Below are positions 1 through 8,400 of a DNA stretch of 13,917 nt, piece by piece. The notes under the pieces are model-generated. The model worked only from the letters and a program-made list of their open reading frames with translations, was not told where the DNA came from and did not search any database. Each line of letters begins with the position of its first letter. The first letter of the stretch is position 1. This DNA is from Chloroflexota bacterium (GTDB lineage Bacteria > Chloroflexota > Anaerolineae > Caldilineales > Caldilineaceae). The DNA lies in NCBI GenBank assembly GCA_003577005.1, contig QEUW01000254.1, positions 1 to 13,917 of the forward strand, in the 5' to 3' direction. The position numbers and the translations under genes were made by a program.

Positions 1-1296
1 ACGGGCGACGATGTGGGGCTGTTCGCGGCTGGTGATGAGCAGGCAACTTTGGTGGTTGCCTGCGCCAAAGCGCTGAAACAGTTGACCATACCCTTCATAT
101 CCAGGGCGATAGTGGCCGGCGCGGCCCTCCCCTTGCAGGATGCTTTCGACGTTATCGAGAACGAGCAAACAGCGGCGCTCGCGCAGCAGTTCAAACAAGT
201 GGTTGAGCAGGAGATCCAGGCTTGCTGGCGCCTGCCCGACGCCTTGGCCCGCAAGCAGTTGAAGCCAGGAGCCAAGGATTTCCATCAGGGGCGGGGCGTT
301 GAGCAAGGAGCGCCAGATGACAACCGGAAAGTGGTTGGCTATGGCCCTGGTCAGCTTGGCAGCCAGCGCCGTCTTGCCCATTCCCCCCATGCCGACCACC
401 GTCACCAGACGACTCTGCTCGGTCACCAGCCACTGTGTCAACTGGTTTAGCTCTGCTTGCCGGCCATGAAAGAGGCCGACCTCCGGCGCCTCGCCCCAAT
501 CGTGATCGGTTGAGGGGGCGCCGGGGTGACGGGGTGATTCTGGCACTTTGTCCCCTTGTCGCCCTGCCACCCTGTCCAACTTACCGGCGCGGATCTGTTC
601 GGCCAGCCGCACCGTTTCCGCCCCTGGCGTTACGCCCAGCTCGTCCTTTAGCACTTGGCGGCAGCGCTCATAGTGCGCCAACGCCGCCTGCGCTTGACCA
701 TTCCAGGCCAGCAACCGTATCTTCTGGCGATACGCCACCTCGGACCAGGGGTCGAGAGCCAACCACTGATTGGCGTAGCGCAACCCCAAGGCAATGTCCT
801 GCTGGTCGACAAAGTGTGCAACAAGCCGACACAAACTTTGTGTTGCCAGGTCGTGCAGCCCTTCGCGTATCACCACGGCCCAATCCTCAAAGGGCTGGGC
901 CTCCTCCACATAAAAACCAGCCAGGAATTCGCCGCTGTAGCGGTCAACCGCCTCCTGATGCCCGGTGATGGTGTCGGTCTCGCCCAGCGCCTGTTCAAAG
1001 AGGACCACATCGATCTGGCAAGGCAACCCCTGGTTGAAGGCTACCGTCAAGCGGTTGATGACCAGATAATCGGGCAGGGCATGGCGCAAGTGGTAGAGCG
1101 CCTGGCGTAGATTGGCTAACGCATCGGCCTCCCGCTTCTCCGGCCAGAGTAGCCCGGCCAACGCTAACCGCGACTGCGGACGTCCTGTGAGCGCCAGGTA
1201 GAAGAGCAACGCCTGGCTCTTGGCAGCGGAGAGACCAGGGACGGGACGACCGTGCAGGAGAATTTGTGGGCTACCCAGCAACTTGAGTTCGAGCAT
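1..1296 (-). CDS. SARP/AfsR-like transcriptional regulator with BTAD and NB-ARC ATPase domains (partial, C-terminus outside window)
   Basis: The frame is open for 432 codons from the ATG at 1296 down to base 1, so only the N-terminal part is present. Residues 1-90 have the winged-helix form of SARP regulators (MLELKLLGSPQILLHGRPVP, then LLWPE and ALANLRQALYHLRHAL). Residues about 95-240 fit a bacterial transcriptional activation domain (QIDVVLFEQAL, YSGEFLAGFYVEEA, ending DELGVTPGAETVRL). A low-complexity linker (240-272) leads to an NB-ARC-type ATPase with P-loop G302-MGGMGKT-309, Walker B LLVLD at 377-381 and an ITSRE motif at 421-425. By family knowledge such proteins bind DNA through the winged helix and switch with nucleotide binding; a C-terminal TPR or WD40 region is usual but not visible here. 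The start is supported by AAAGGAG (1305-1311 complement) 8 bases upstream. It is transcribed away from the other genes, so a role in controlling them is only a guess. Confidence 0.93.
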   Translation of the reverse strand, partial: MLELKLLGSPQILLHGRPVPGLSAAKSQALLFYLALTGRPQSRLALAGLLWPEKREADALANLRQALYHLRHALPDYLVINRLTVAFNQGLPCQIDVVLFEQALGETDTITGHQEAVDRYSGEFLAGFYVEEAQPFEDWAVVIREGLHDLATQSLCRLVAHFVDQQDIALGLRYANQWLALDPWSEVAYRQKIRLLAWNGQAQAALAHYERCRQVLKDELGVTPGAETVRLAEQIRAGKLDRVAGRQGDKVPESPRHPGAPSTDHDWGEAPEVGLFHGRQAELNQLTQWLVTEQSRLVTVVGMGGMGKTALAAKLTRAIANHFPVVIWRSLLNAPPLMEILGSWLQLLAGQGVGQAPASLDLLLNHLFELLRERRCLLVLDNVESILQGEGRAGHYRPGYEGYGQLFQRFGAGNHQSCLLITSREQPHIVAR

Positions 1297-1331
1297 GTGG
1301 GGCACTCCTTTGATATTGCATTGACGATGCT

Positions 1332-1410
1332 CTAACGATAAAGACGATCTTGGTACCCAAAAGCCAATCGGCCTTAACGTTGCCCTAACGCTCTGATGGT
1401 AAGCTAAACG
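1332..1410. promoter_or_regulatory. Candidate SARP-type operator: TAACG direct repeats upstream of the regulator
   Basis: The leader of the regulator gene holds TTAACGT (1374-1380) and CTAACGC (1385-1391) as direct repeats spaced exactly 11 bp, with related copies CTAACGA (1332-1338) and CTAAACG (1404-1410). SARP proteins are known to bind heptamer direct repeats spaced about one helical turn, so self-regulation is plausible. The outer two copies are not in 11-bp register (53 from 1332 to 1385, 19 from 1385 to 1404), and no strong -35/-10 pair could be fixed. Confidence 0.35.
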
Positions 1411-1798
1411 GCAGCTTTCCTGGACACTTCACAAAACGCTTCCACACGATGAAGAATAAGTTCCTCGGTGTTATGCAATGCGTAAGTCATCGCCGCCGGC
1501 GTGACATGGCTGGTCTTTGGCTGGATCGTCTCGCCTGAGGCGATGACCTGGAAAATAGCAAACAAGAACTGTTTCCAGAGGGTTCAACTCAGTGGAATTT
1601 AAGTTCTGTATTGGGGGATACAGGGTATAAAGCAGGACTCACGAAGAAACGTCCTTGGTATCGCTAGATGTGCCACGCTCGCTGGCGGACACACGGTAGG
1701 TCTGAGAAGCCTGGATGGCGGAGTATTTTGTGGAAAAAACGGACGTAGCGACCACGTTTTTGCCTTGAAGAACAACACAATTATTGCACTAAGCGCCT

Positions 1799-1865
1799 AT
1801 CCGAATGACTCTGCGACAACGATTATTCGTGATGTAGTTGTCGGACCCGCAACCGTTATTCGGAT
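1799..1865. repeat. Nested inverted repeats (possible cruciform or structured RNA)
   Basis: ATCCGAAT (1799-1806) pairs with ATTCGGAT (1858-1865). Inside these arms GACAAC pairs with GTTGTC, giving an outer 8-bp and an inner 6-bp stem around a shared centre. The arms continue imperfectly on both sides. No T-run follows, so this is not a classical terminator. The role is unknown; a site for DNA binding or a decayed mobile-element end are both possible. Confidence 0.4.
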
Positions 1866-1977
1866 GGGTTCTAAGTCTAGGCAATCTGGCTCCGATCATT
1901 TCCACGGATCATTCAGACAGGCCGGTATGAGTCAGTTTGTGCGCTAGCGACTGGTCAACAGGGATCCGAAAGCGAGG

Positions 1978-2003
1978 CAACAGTTGTCTGTTGAGTATAC
2001 AAT
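1978..2003 (+). promoter_or_regulatory. Weak candidate promoter with dyad ahead of the ABM-like gene
   Basis: TATACAAT (1996-2003) resembles a -10 box. It is preceded directly by a perfect 6-bp dyad, CAACAG (1978-1983) and CTGTTG (1988-1993), with a TTGT loop, which could be an operator. No good -35 hexamer is seen 17 bases upstream of the box. The start of the next gene is about 150 bases downstream. Confidence 0.2.
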
Positions 2004-2112
2004 GACTTTGGGCTTTCTGCAATCAGGCGTTTTCACCTTTTGTCCATCTAGTCTGCTACTTCTCTGCTACGCAATCTGTCGCCGTCGGGTGGTGTGGACC
2101 AAACTCTAGCAA

Positions 2113-2134
2113 AAAGAGAGCCTTCCGGCTCTTT
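2113..2134 (+). terminator. Small hairpin with TTCC loop in the leader of the ABM-like gene
   Basis: AGAGCC and GGCTCT pair across a TTCC loop, with an A-run before the stem and CTTTGTC after it. The shape is like a weak, possibly bidirectional terminator. It lies only about 15 bases ahead of the start codon at 2150, so it could instead act as a leader structure. Confidence 0.3.
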
Positions 2135-2149
2135 GTCAAGGGGGAGCGT

Positions 2150-2443
2150 ATGGTTGCTCGGATCACCACGGTGCAGATCCAACCGGGACAGGTTGCTGCC
2201 TTTGCGCAGCTTTGGACCACACACATCGAACCTACCGTCGATCCGTTAGCTGGCTTGCTTGACCTCTATCTGCTGATCAACCCGAAGACAGAGCATGCGC
2301 TGCTGCTCACGATCCATGCAACCGACGCCGATGCCCTGACGTGCCGGGCCGGCGAGATCTATCGGCAACTCTTGGCACAAACGGCTGGTCTGCTGGTGAT
2401 GGAAACGCTTATCCACAACGAATATGTAGTCATTTCCCTGTGA
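2150..2443 (+). CDS. Small ABM-like (dimeric alpha/beta barrel) protein
   Basis: A 97-residue protein beginning MVARITTVQIQPGQ and ending ETLIHNEYVVISL. The pattern is that of antibiotic-biosynthesis-monooxygenase/YgiN-like ferredoxin-fold proteins: an opening strand (ARITTVQI), a PGQ turn, a helix (VAAFAQLWTTHIEP), a strand pair around LLDLYLLINPKTEHALLLTIHA, a second helix (GEIYRQLLAQTAGLL), and a final ET....EYVVI strand. The length is typical for a single-domain member. Such proteins usually work as dimers; some oxidise quinone-like or polyketide substrates, but many have no known activity, and no catalytic residue can be assigned here. The start is backed by a purine-rich GGGGGAG (2140-2146) just upstream, though the spacing is short. 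It is co-directional with the collagen-like gene but separated by a large hairpin, so it may be an independent unit. Confidence 0.7.
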   Translation: MVARITTVQIQPGQVAAFAQLWTTHIEPTVDPLAGLLDLYLLINPKTEHALLLTIHATDADALTCRAGEIYRQLLAQTAGLLVMETLIHNEYVVISL

Positions 2444-2506
2444 GTGGCTTGCACAGCCGATCACGCCAATGCTGCGCTTAGAGGCTATTTGAGCAGTTCC
2501 CTCGTG

Positions 2507-2572
2507 CTCGTACTCCTACTCGTAATCGTACTCGGCTGATCTTTCGAGTGCGATTACGAGTAGGAGTACGAG
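2507..2572. repeat. Long near-perfect hairpin built from CTCGTA-like hexamers
   Basis: The arms at 2507-2534 and 2545-2572 are 28 bases each and complementary except for one position (a T opposite G, still pairable in RNA), with a 10-base loop GCTGATCTTT. Each arm is itself a degenerate hexamer tandem (CTCGTA, CTCCTA, CTCGTA, ATCGTA on the left; the complement on the right), and one more unit, CTCGTG, precedes at 2501. No T-run follows. It sits between the ABM-like and collagen-like genes and may block read-through or be a dispersed genomic repeat. Confidence 0.85.
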
Positions 2573-2651
2573 TAGTAGAACCGGCTGGGTTGTGAGGTGA
2601 AGTTGACCTTTTCCTTTTCAAACAGCTTCTTAGGATCAGGAGCATCCAGCT

Positions 2652-3521
2652 ATGAACGATCAAGCAGAGCGCCGACTGACCGTTGACGAGTTAGCCCAAC
2701 TGGTGCAGGCACAGCAGCGGCAGATCAGCGAACTGCAAAAGCTGGTGGGCAGGCAGCGGCGTTATTCCTTCTTGCGGCTGGGCCACGCCAGCCTGGTGGT
2801 GTTGGTGGTCGCCTGGTTGCCACTGGTCCTCGGCAGCGCCGACGCCGCGAGCATCCCAGAGCTTACCGGAGAGATCACGGGTTGCTATGACACTGAAAAT
2901 GGTGCGCTGCGGGTGATCAACGCTGCCGCCGGCCAACAGTGTGGGGCAACAGAGCAGACACTTATCTGGAACCAAATTGGCCCGGCCGGCCCTCAGGGCG
3001 AGAAAGGCGACACAGGCCCGGCCGGGCCAGCAGGCCCCCAGGGTGAGAAAGGTAATACAGGGCCAGCCGGTCCGGTTGGACCCAAAGGTGACACTGGGGC
3101 TGCGGGGCCCGCCGGACCCAAGGGCGAGCAAGGGGACCCTGGCCCAACCGGTCCGATGGGACCGCCGGGCCTCCCTGGTCCCCAGGGACTGCCAGGACCG
3201 ATGGGACCAGCCGGTGCGCCAGGCACACCAGGGATTAGTGGCTATGAGCTACTCGTCGGAGAAACTGCATTTGACTCCTCAACGGTTAAAACTTTGAGTC
3301 TCCGTTGTCCAGCAGGCAAATATACCCTGGGCGGCGGCGCTCAGACTTTTGTTAGCCTGGGCGACCCGAATCGCGATAGCGCACCCGTGGTGCTGACGAC
3401 GAGTATGCCGGAACCAATAGTGGGGTTGGAAGGTTGGTTCGCACGCAGCAATGAAGTCGCACCTTATACCCATAATTGGAACATGACTGTCTATGTGGTC
3501 TGTGCCAATGTGGCGCCGTAA
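2652..3521 (+). CDS. Exported or membrane-anchored collagen-like protein
   Basis: A 289-residue protein. Residues 1-38 are charged and helix-prone with heptad-like Leu/Ile spacing ([23 protein letters not shown]). Residues 47-62 are a hydrophobic segment ([16 protein letters not shown]) followed by SADAAS, which fits either a late signal peptide cut after ADA or a single type-II anchor. Residues 73-109 form a small Cys-bearing module ([16 protein letters not shown], then QQCG) that commonly precedes bacterial collagen stretches. Residues 110-196 are 29 unbroken G-X-Y triplets rich in GPA, GPQ, GEK and GDT. The C-terminal domain (198-289) has the [12 protein letters not shown] motif and a last Cys near the end, and may serve as a trimerising or binding head. 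The start is supported by AGGAG at 2638-2642. Bacterial collagen-like proteins form trimeric surface stalks; the partner is unknown. It lies about 210 bases before the toxin-like gene. Confidence 0.9.
   Translation: MNDQAERRLTVDELAQLVQAQQRQISELQKLVGRQRRYSFLRLGHASLVVLVVAWLPLVLGSADAASIPELTGEITGCYDTENGALRVINAAAGQQCGATEQTLIWNQIGPAGPQGEKGDTGPAGPAGPQGEKGNTGPAGPVGPKGDTGAAGPAGPKGEQGDPGPTGPMGPPGLPGPQGLPGPMGPAGAPGTPGISGYELLVGETAFDSSTVKTLSLRCPAGKYTLGGGAQTFVSLGDPNRDSAPVVLTTSMPEPIVGLEGWFARSNEVAPYTHNWNMTVYVVCANVAP
2979..3239 (+). repeat. Collagen G-X-Y coding repeat (29 triplets)
   Basis: A 261-base run encodes G-X-Y without interruption. The first part repeats a [16 protein letters not shown] theme three to four times; the later part shifts to [19 protein letters not shown]-position prolines and charged E-K/D-K pairs, which can stabilise triple helices where prolyl hydroxylation is absent, are present. 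Confidence 0.95.
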
Positions 3522-3528
3522 CGGCGCC
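3512..3528 (+). repeat. GC-rich palindrome over the stop codon of the collagen-like gene
   Basis: GGCGCCGT (3512-3519) and ACGGCGCC (3521-3528) are perfect inverted copies around a single A, and the TAA stop lies at the centre. Only two T follow, so a Rho-independent terminator is not supported. The rest of 3529-3731 shows a weak AAGCGT/ACGCTT dyad near 3546-3563 and no gene. Confidence 0.5.
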
Positions 3529-3731
3529 TTGCGGTCAAGGCGGGGAAGCGTCTGGCTACGCTTTGGGCAACGCTCCTATCCCCTGTGTGCTGAAACGGTA
3601 ACTTGCACAGGCTACGTAGTGCTTGCCACAAAAATAGACATGATTACCCCTTGCTTGTCTGTGAGACTGAGTGTCACTGCGTAGTTCGTCGCTCATTCTA
3701 AAGAAAATCCAGATAAGGAATCGCACAGCCA

Positions 3732-5490
3732 ATGAACCCCACCATCAATCTACCCAGTTACGAAGAATTATTTGGAGACCTGGATTTTAACAAAGGGGAT
3801 CAGGCGCGCGCTGTCTATTCGCCTGCAGCCTATTTGGCTGATTTGCTCCAGCTTTTAGATGACAAGTTTGAAAAGCATAGCCTGGCTCAACGACGCATTG
3901 GTCTAAAAAAGATTCCGCTCGATGCAGAAAACACCTTCACCGAGGTGCCCTATCTTGATATTGTAAACGAGGTGCTGGAGAACACCCTCGGCGCCAATGT
4001 CTATGAAAATTTGAGAGATACAAAAAAGCCAACAGCCAGGTATCCGTTCAACCTGCCCTTTCATCTGGAAAATGAGAAGGTAAAGAGATATCTCTATTAT
4101 TTGGGTGTTCCTTCGGAGCAACTGTACAAACAGTTTGCGCTCCAGGTAGATTTCAATCTTGTTGCCAGGGAGTATCTGGGGCTGTCGGATGAGGAATGGA
4201 CAGTCATTACGACAGCGCAGCCTAATGAGCCAGCCATCCGGGACTTCTATCACCTGGATCAGCTCACGCCTTTTGATGATTTACGGAAAGAGGTCTTAAC
4301 CCCGGTTGGATCATTCCTAAAAATTACGAACTTGACAGGGACAGCGTTGCGCGAGTTGCTATTTCAAAATTTGAGCACACGCGCCACAGATCGGGAATCC
4401 CGTTCAGAGAGAACCCGTGCCTCTACATTTTTTATTCATCATCAACTGAATGGTTATGTGACGCTGGGAGATAACGAAGAAACCCTAGTCTGGAGTGATG
4501 GCACGGCGCCCATCCCACTTGAGTGGTTTGATCGAGCAAACCGGTTTGTTCGGCTGGCCAACAAGATCAAGTTCTCCTTTGCCGATCTGGACTTGATTTT
4601 GCGCACCTGCTGCCAGCACAAGCTTGATCCTGAAGCCATTCAAACGATCGCCATTGTCAAACAACTGCACGACCTGTATGACCTGCCTGTCGATGTGGTT
4701 TGTAGTTTCTTTGCCCCGCTGAACACCTTGGGAATCGGCGATGAAGAAACGCCCCAGGATTTGTTCAACCAAATTTTTAATGTGAAATTCGCCCCCACTG
4801 ATAAAAAGTACATCCCTGGGTCAGCCTTTATCCCTGAAGCCTATCAGGGATATGAAATCCTCAGTTGTACTGGCGACCTCCTGTCGCTCAATAATAAGGA
4901 GTACCGCCACCGTTTAGGGAAAGCGCTAGGGCTTTCCGATAAGGCGCTTACCTCTATCGTCACCCAATACCGTAAAAAATATGCAAGTGATAAAAGCGCA
5001 ACCAGCCTGTCTGGTGAAGGGGAGCTGGGCTTACGGGCGCTCTCCTTGTTGCATCGCATCAGCAAGTTAGTGGACGTGCTTGATAGTTCCCCGGCAGAAT
5101 TGTTCGCCCTGTTAGACATTCTAGAGAAAGATCCATCGATCAGAAAATTCAACAATTTCGATCTGCTGATCGAGCATGCTGTTCAACAACAGGACTGCTA
5201 CCGCATTCTGGAAGAGGGCGGTGCGGCTGCCTTGTGGCTGGTGCAGCTATTATTTGCCGCCACCCAATGGATGCACGCCAACGACTTTACGGCAGAAGAG
5301 CTAAATCAAATTCTCACCGGGCGCTATCAAAGCACAACAGAGCAAGCGAACAACCGCGCGCACAAGCTCAAAGTCTTGGACGATTTATACCAACAGTTCA
5401 GAACGGTCATGTTGACTCCAGAGTTATTTGTCTCGGATCGCTTCACTGCTCGCGCTTCCCGCGTGATCCACCAAATATTGACTGAAAATG
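3732..5490 (+). other. VRP1/TcA N-terminal shell region of the giant protein
   Basis: Residues 1 to about 585. Beyond the signatures given for the gene, FSFADLDLIL, PEAIQTIAIVKQLHDLYDLPVDVV and a loop with TPQDLFNQIFN follow the usual order of TcA shell helices, as do LGKALGLSDKALTSIV and LGLRALSLLHRISKLVDVL. At residues 10-29 the sequence reads YEELFGDLDFNKGDQARAVY. As I recall, many Tc-like relatives carry a Cys/His cluster where NKGDQA stands here; it is absent in this protein. End of the region is approximate. Confidence 0.8.
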
Positions 5491-8400
5491 GTGCCGGCCT
5501 GGTCTCCAAACAGGATAAGCGGTTGGTGCGTTTCGATGCGACCATGGCCGCCGACGTAGCTTATCAGGCCCTCACGCAACTGGCGGTGATTCACAAAGAA
5601 GATTTTACGCAGCTTGGTCTTGAGCAAAGGCTGCTGGACAAACTCTTTGATAACCTGATCATCCACGGGTATCTCCAGGCGGATGGGGTCTTGGTGGAGC
5701 CCCGCTTGCCTAAGAGCGCTGCTGATTTCACCTTGTCTAGCGATTTTAGCGCTCAGCGCGAAGCGTTGTTTACACTCATCCATGAATTCTATAGCGATGA
5801 AGATCAAGAACAGGCGGTCAGCGCCGACGGTGACGCGCTCGTTGAGATAGCCCTCTTTCCTGCGGACCTGATAGCGTTGGAAGAGCTTTCCGAAGCCCAA
5901 CGCAATGAGCTGTATGATAATCTCATCTTCAACGGCTACATCGATGCTGATGGCAATCTTTTGCGCACTGACTTTTTTGCCCGTGCAGCGAACGTGGCCG
6001 ATTTTGTGGTGAATGCGGACCTGGGTGCAGTTTCCGCCGCCCTCTTTGATCATATCATGAGCCAGATCAAACAGTTTGAGCAGCAGCCACTCCAACTGGA
6101 TGCAACGGTCTTTGCTGACCTGGCGCTGACCCAGGCTGAACCTGACGATCTGATCGAGAATTTGAAGTTCAACCAATATATCGATCAAGCGAATGTCTTT
6201 CTCGATAAGAGCAATCTCCTGGCGCAGAATCTGGACGAGTTTAACCTGGCGCTGCCATTCTATCCGCAACGGCGCGCCATCTTGAACGCATTGAAAGTGC
6301 CGATTCAGGAGTTCAAGTCCAAGTTCTACACCTTTCCGAAAGAGACATTCCGCGAGCTTGCCGACACCGCAGTGGCGCAGCAGGTGGTAGATCGCCTGGC
6401 CGTCGATTTTCTGCGAAATAACCAGGTAAAAGAAGCGCAGAAATCCTTTTTCCTGGATGCAGAGAATATTGGGCTATTTGAACTAGGCGCTCCGTTTTCT
6501 GAGAGCGATCACGCGGTAATTTTTGACCAAATCGCCACCATCCTGGCGGATCAGCAAACCTATCAGCTACCAATCGCCGCGTTGGATGAACTTGAGTTTG
6601 ATGTGTATGAGACGGCAGAACTGATTGAGGTGCTGACGGCTGATGGTCATTTAACCGATCAATTGATGCTGCCCGCCGACAAAATCAGCTATGTTCTCAA
6701 CGTCAATCATGCGTTGGAATTTTCGATTGAAGCCTTTGAGGATTACAACAAGGACATCTTCTTTATCCTGCATGACGTGGCAAAAGAAATGGATGCCGCC
6801 ATTGCGGAAATTGTCGCCAAGATCGAAGCGCAAGCGAACAGCCAAGAAAGCGTTTTGTTCGATGTGTTGCAGGATGCCTTTGGCGTGCCGGTTGACCTGG
6901 TCAAAACAATCTGTCGGTACGTATTGGGCGGGCTGGACCATGTGGTGGAAGCGTTTGTTCTCCCCATCCTGGCCGTGGTTGACGCCAATGACGTGGTGGC
7001 GAAAGAGCCAGACAACAATAAGTTTAATTTTGCCTACAAACGAATTTTCCAGTTTGCCTTGTTGGCTGCAAAACTTGGGCTGAACCAGGCCGAAACGGAA
7101 ATTATCTTTCGCGACCAGGATCTGGTGGAAAAATTCCCGGAAAAACTGGCGCTGCCGGAAGAGCCGCAATCCATTGATCGCTTTGACGCCCTGTTGGAAA
7201 GCCCGGATGGTACGATTTATCTGTTCAAGGACGCACGCTACTGGGCGTACTCGGCCCAAAACTATACGCTGTTGCCGGCGGAAACGCATGAGATTGTCTC
7301 CTTAGCGCAGCGATTTGCGGAGTTGACGCAGATCGACGCTGCCTTTACGGACAGCAACGGCACCTCCTTTCTGGTGGGTCGGGATCAAAAACGTCAGAGT
7401 CGCTATTTTTACAAGGAAAAGGACAGCAGACGATGGATTGAAAAAGCCAAAACCTGGGGCAAGGTGAACAGCAACTTTGCCGATCCGGAACGGATCGATA
7501 CAGCCTTTCAAGATAAAGAAGGGAAAATCTATCTGTTCTCCGGCACCCAGTATATTCGCTATTCGAATGGCAGTGATACTGCGGCTGTGGATGAGGGCTA
7601 TCCGCTGACCATTGCCGACAACTGGGAAAAGGAAGGGCTAAATGCCTACCTGCCGGCGCGGTTTAAGGAAGCGATCGACGCTTCCTTCCAGGGTCTTGAT
7701 GAAAAAACCTACCTGTTCCAGGGCAATCACTATGTCTCCTCCGATGCCTTATCCAGTGAACTGGAGATCAAGGCAAAGTGGGGCAGGGTGAGAAATAATT
7801 TCCAGCCGGCGGTACGGATCGACGCGGCTTACACCGATGGGGCTACCTACCTTCTCTTTGCTGGCGATCAAGTCATTGCCTACCATGACAGCCTGGAAAA
7901 TGATGGGGTCTGTGTACTCGAAGGCTACCCCCGACGCATCGAGGCTTACTTTGGCAATTTGCCCGCCGAGTTTGAAAGTGGCTTAGAGGCAGCGTTTCGA
8001 GGGCTAGACGGTCAAATTTATTTGCTCAAAGATGGGAAAACCCTGACGCCGGCAGTGACCCCGCTTCGTACCTTCTCCGTAAAAGAGCGCTGGGGTGTGG
8101 TGACCAACAAAGTTCAGCAAACAGGCAAGGTGGATGCCGCCTTTGTGGGGCTGGATGGGAAAACCTATCTCTTTAGCGATGACCAGTATATTCGTTATTC
8201 AGGCACGAACTATGCACAGGTAGATGAGGGCTATCCGCGCCTGATCGCGGGAGATTGGGGTGGTTTGCAAAAGGTGGATGCCGTCTTTGTGATGGATGGG
8301 AAAACGTACCTGTTTGGCACAGGGGCGGATGGGAAAGACGTCTACGTCCGCTATTCCACAAAAGACTATAGCGTACAGGATGAAGGATACCCCCGGGAGC

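Larger units (their letters stand above)
1411..2100. other. Gene-poor intergenic stretch
   Basis: No convincing gene is seen in this stretch of about 700 bases. An open minus-strand segment with no good start runs from 1583 to a TAG at 1404-1406. It would encode about 59 residues ending HRVEAFCEVSRKAAV and could be the tail of a decayed gene, but I do not recognise it. A 60-codon plus-strand frame at 1765-1947 has no clear ribosome site and no family-like features. The stretch also holds an A-rich/T-rich inverted pair around 1733-1763 and the nested inverted repeats listed separately. Confidence 0.5.

Noticed and set aside
655..1110. 151-codon plus-strand frame
   Set aside because: Antisense to the BTAD domain of the regulator, whose minus frame is continuous and family-like.
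1765..1947. 60-codon plus-strand frame
   Set aside because: No ribosome site, no recognisable fold, and it overlaps the nested inverted repeats; chance is the simplest explanation.
2501..2576. CRISPR-like array
   Set aside because: The hexamer units are contiguous with no spacers and the structure is a single hairpin; no cas genes are nearby.
2691..3297. Several glycine/proline-rich frames on both strands over the collagen repeat
   Set aside because: These are shadow frames of the G-X-Y codons (GGN-CCN repeats read out of frame or in reverse).
3512..3528. Rho-independent terminator after the collagen-like gene
   Set aside because: The palindrome is strong but allows only a three-base loop at most, overlaps the stop codon and is followed by just two T.
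3493..3684. 63-codon frame after the collagen-like gene
   Set aside because: It starts inside the collagen-like gene in another frame, covers the stop-codon palindrome and has no ribosome site.
5424..6269. 281-codon minus-strand open frame
   Set aside because: It lies wholly antisense to the VRP1-to-hemopexin part of the giant gene, has no family-like features or upstream ribosome site, and the plus frame has clear domain motifs.
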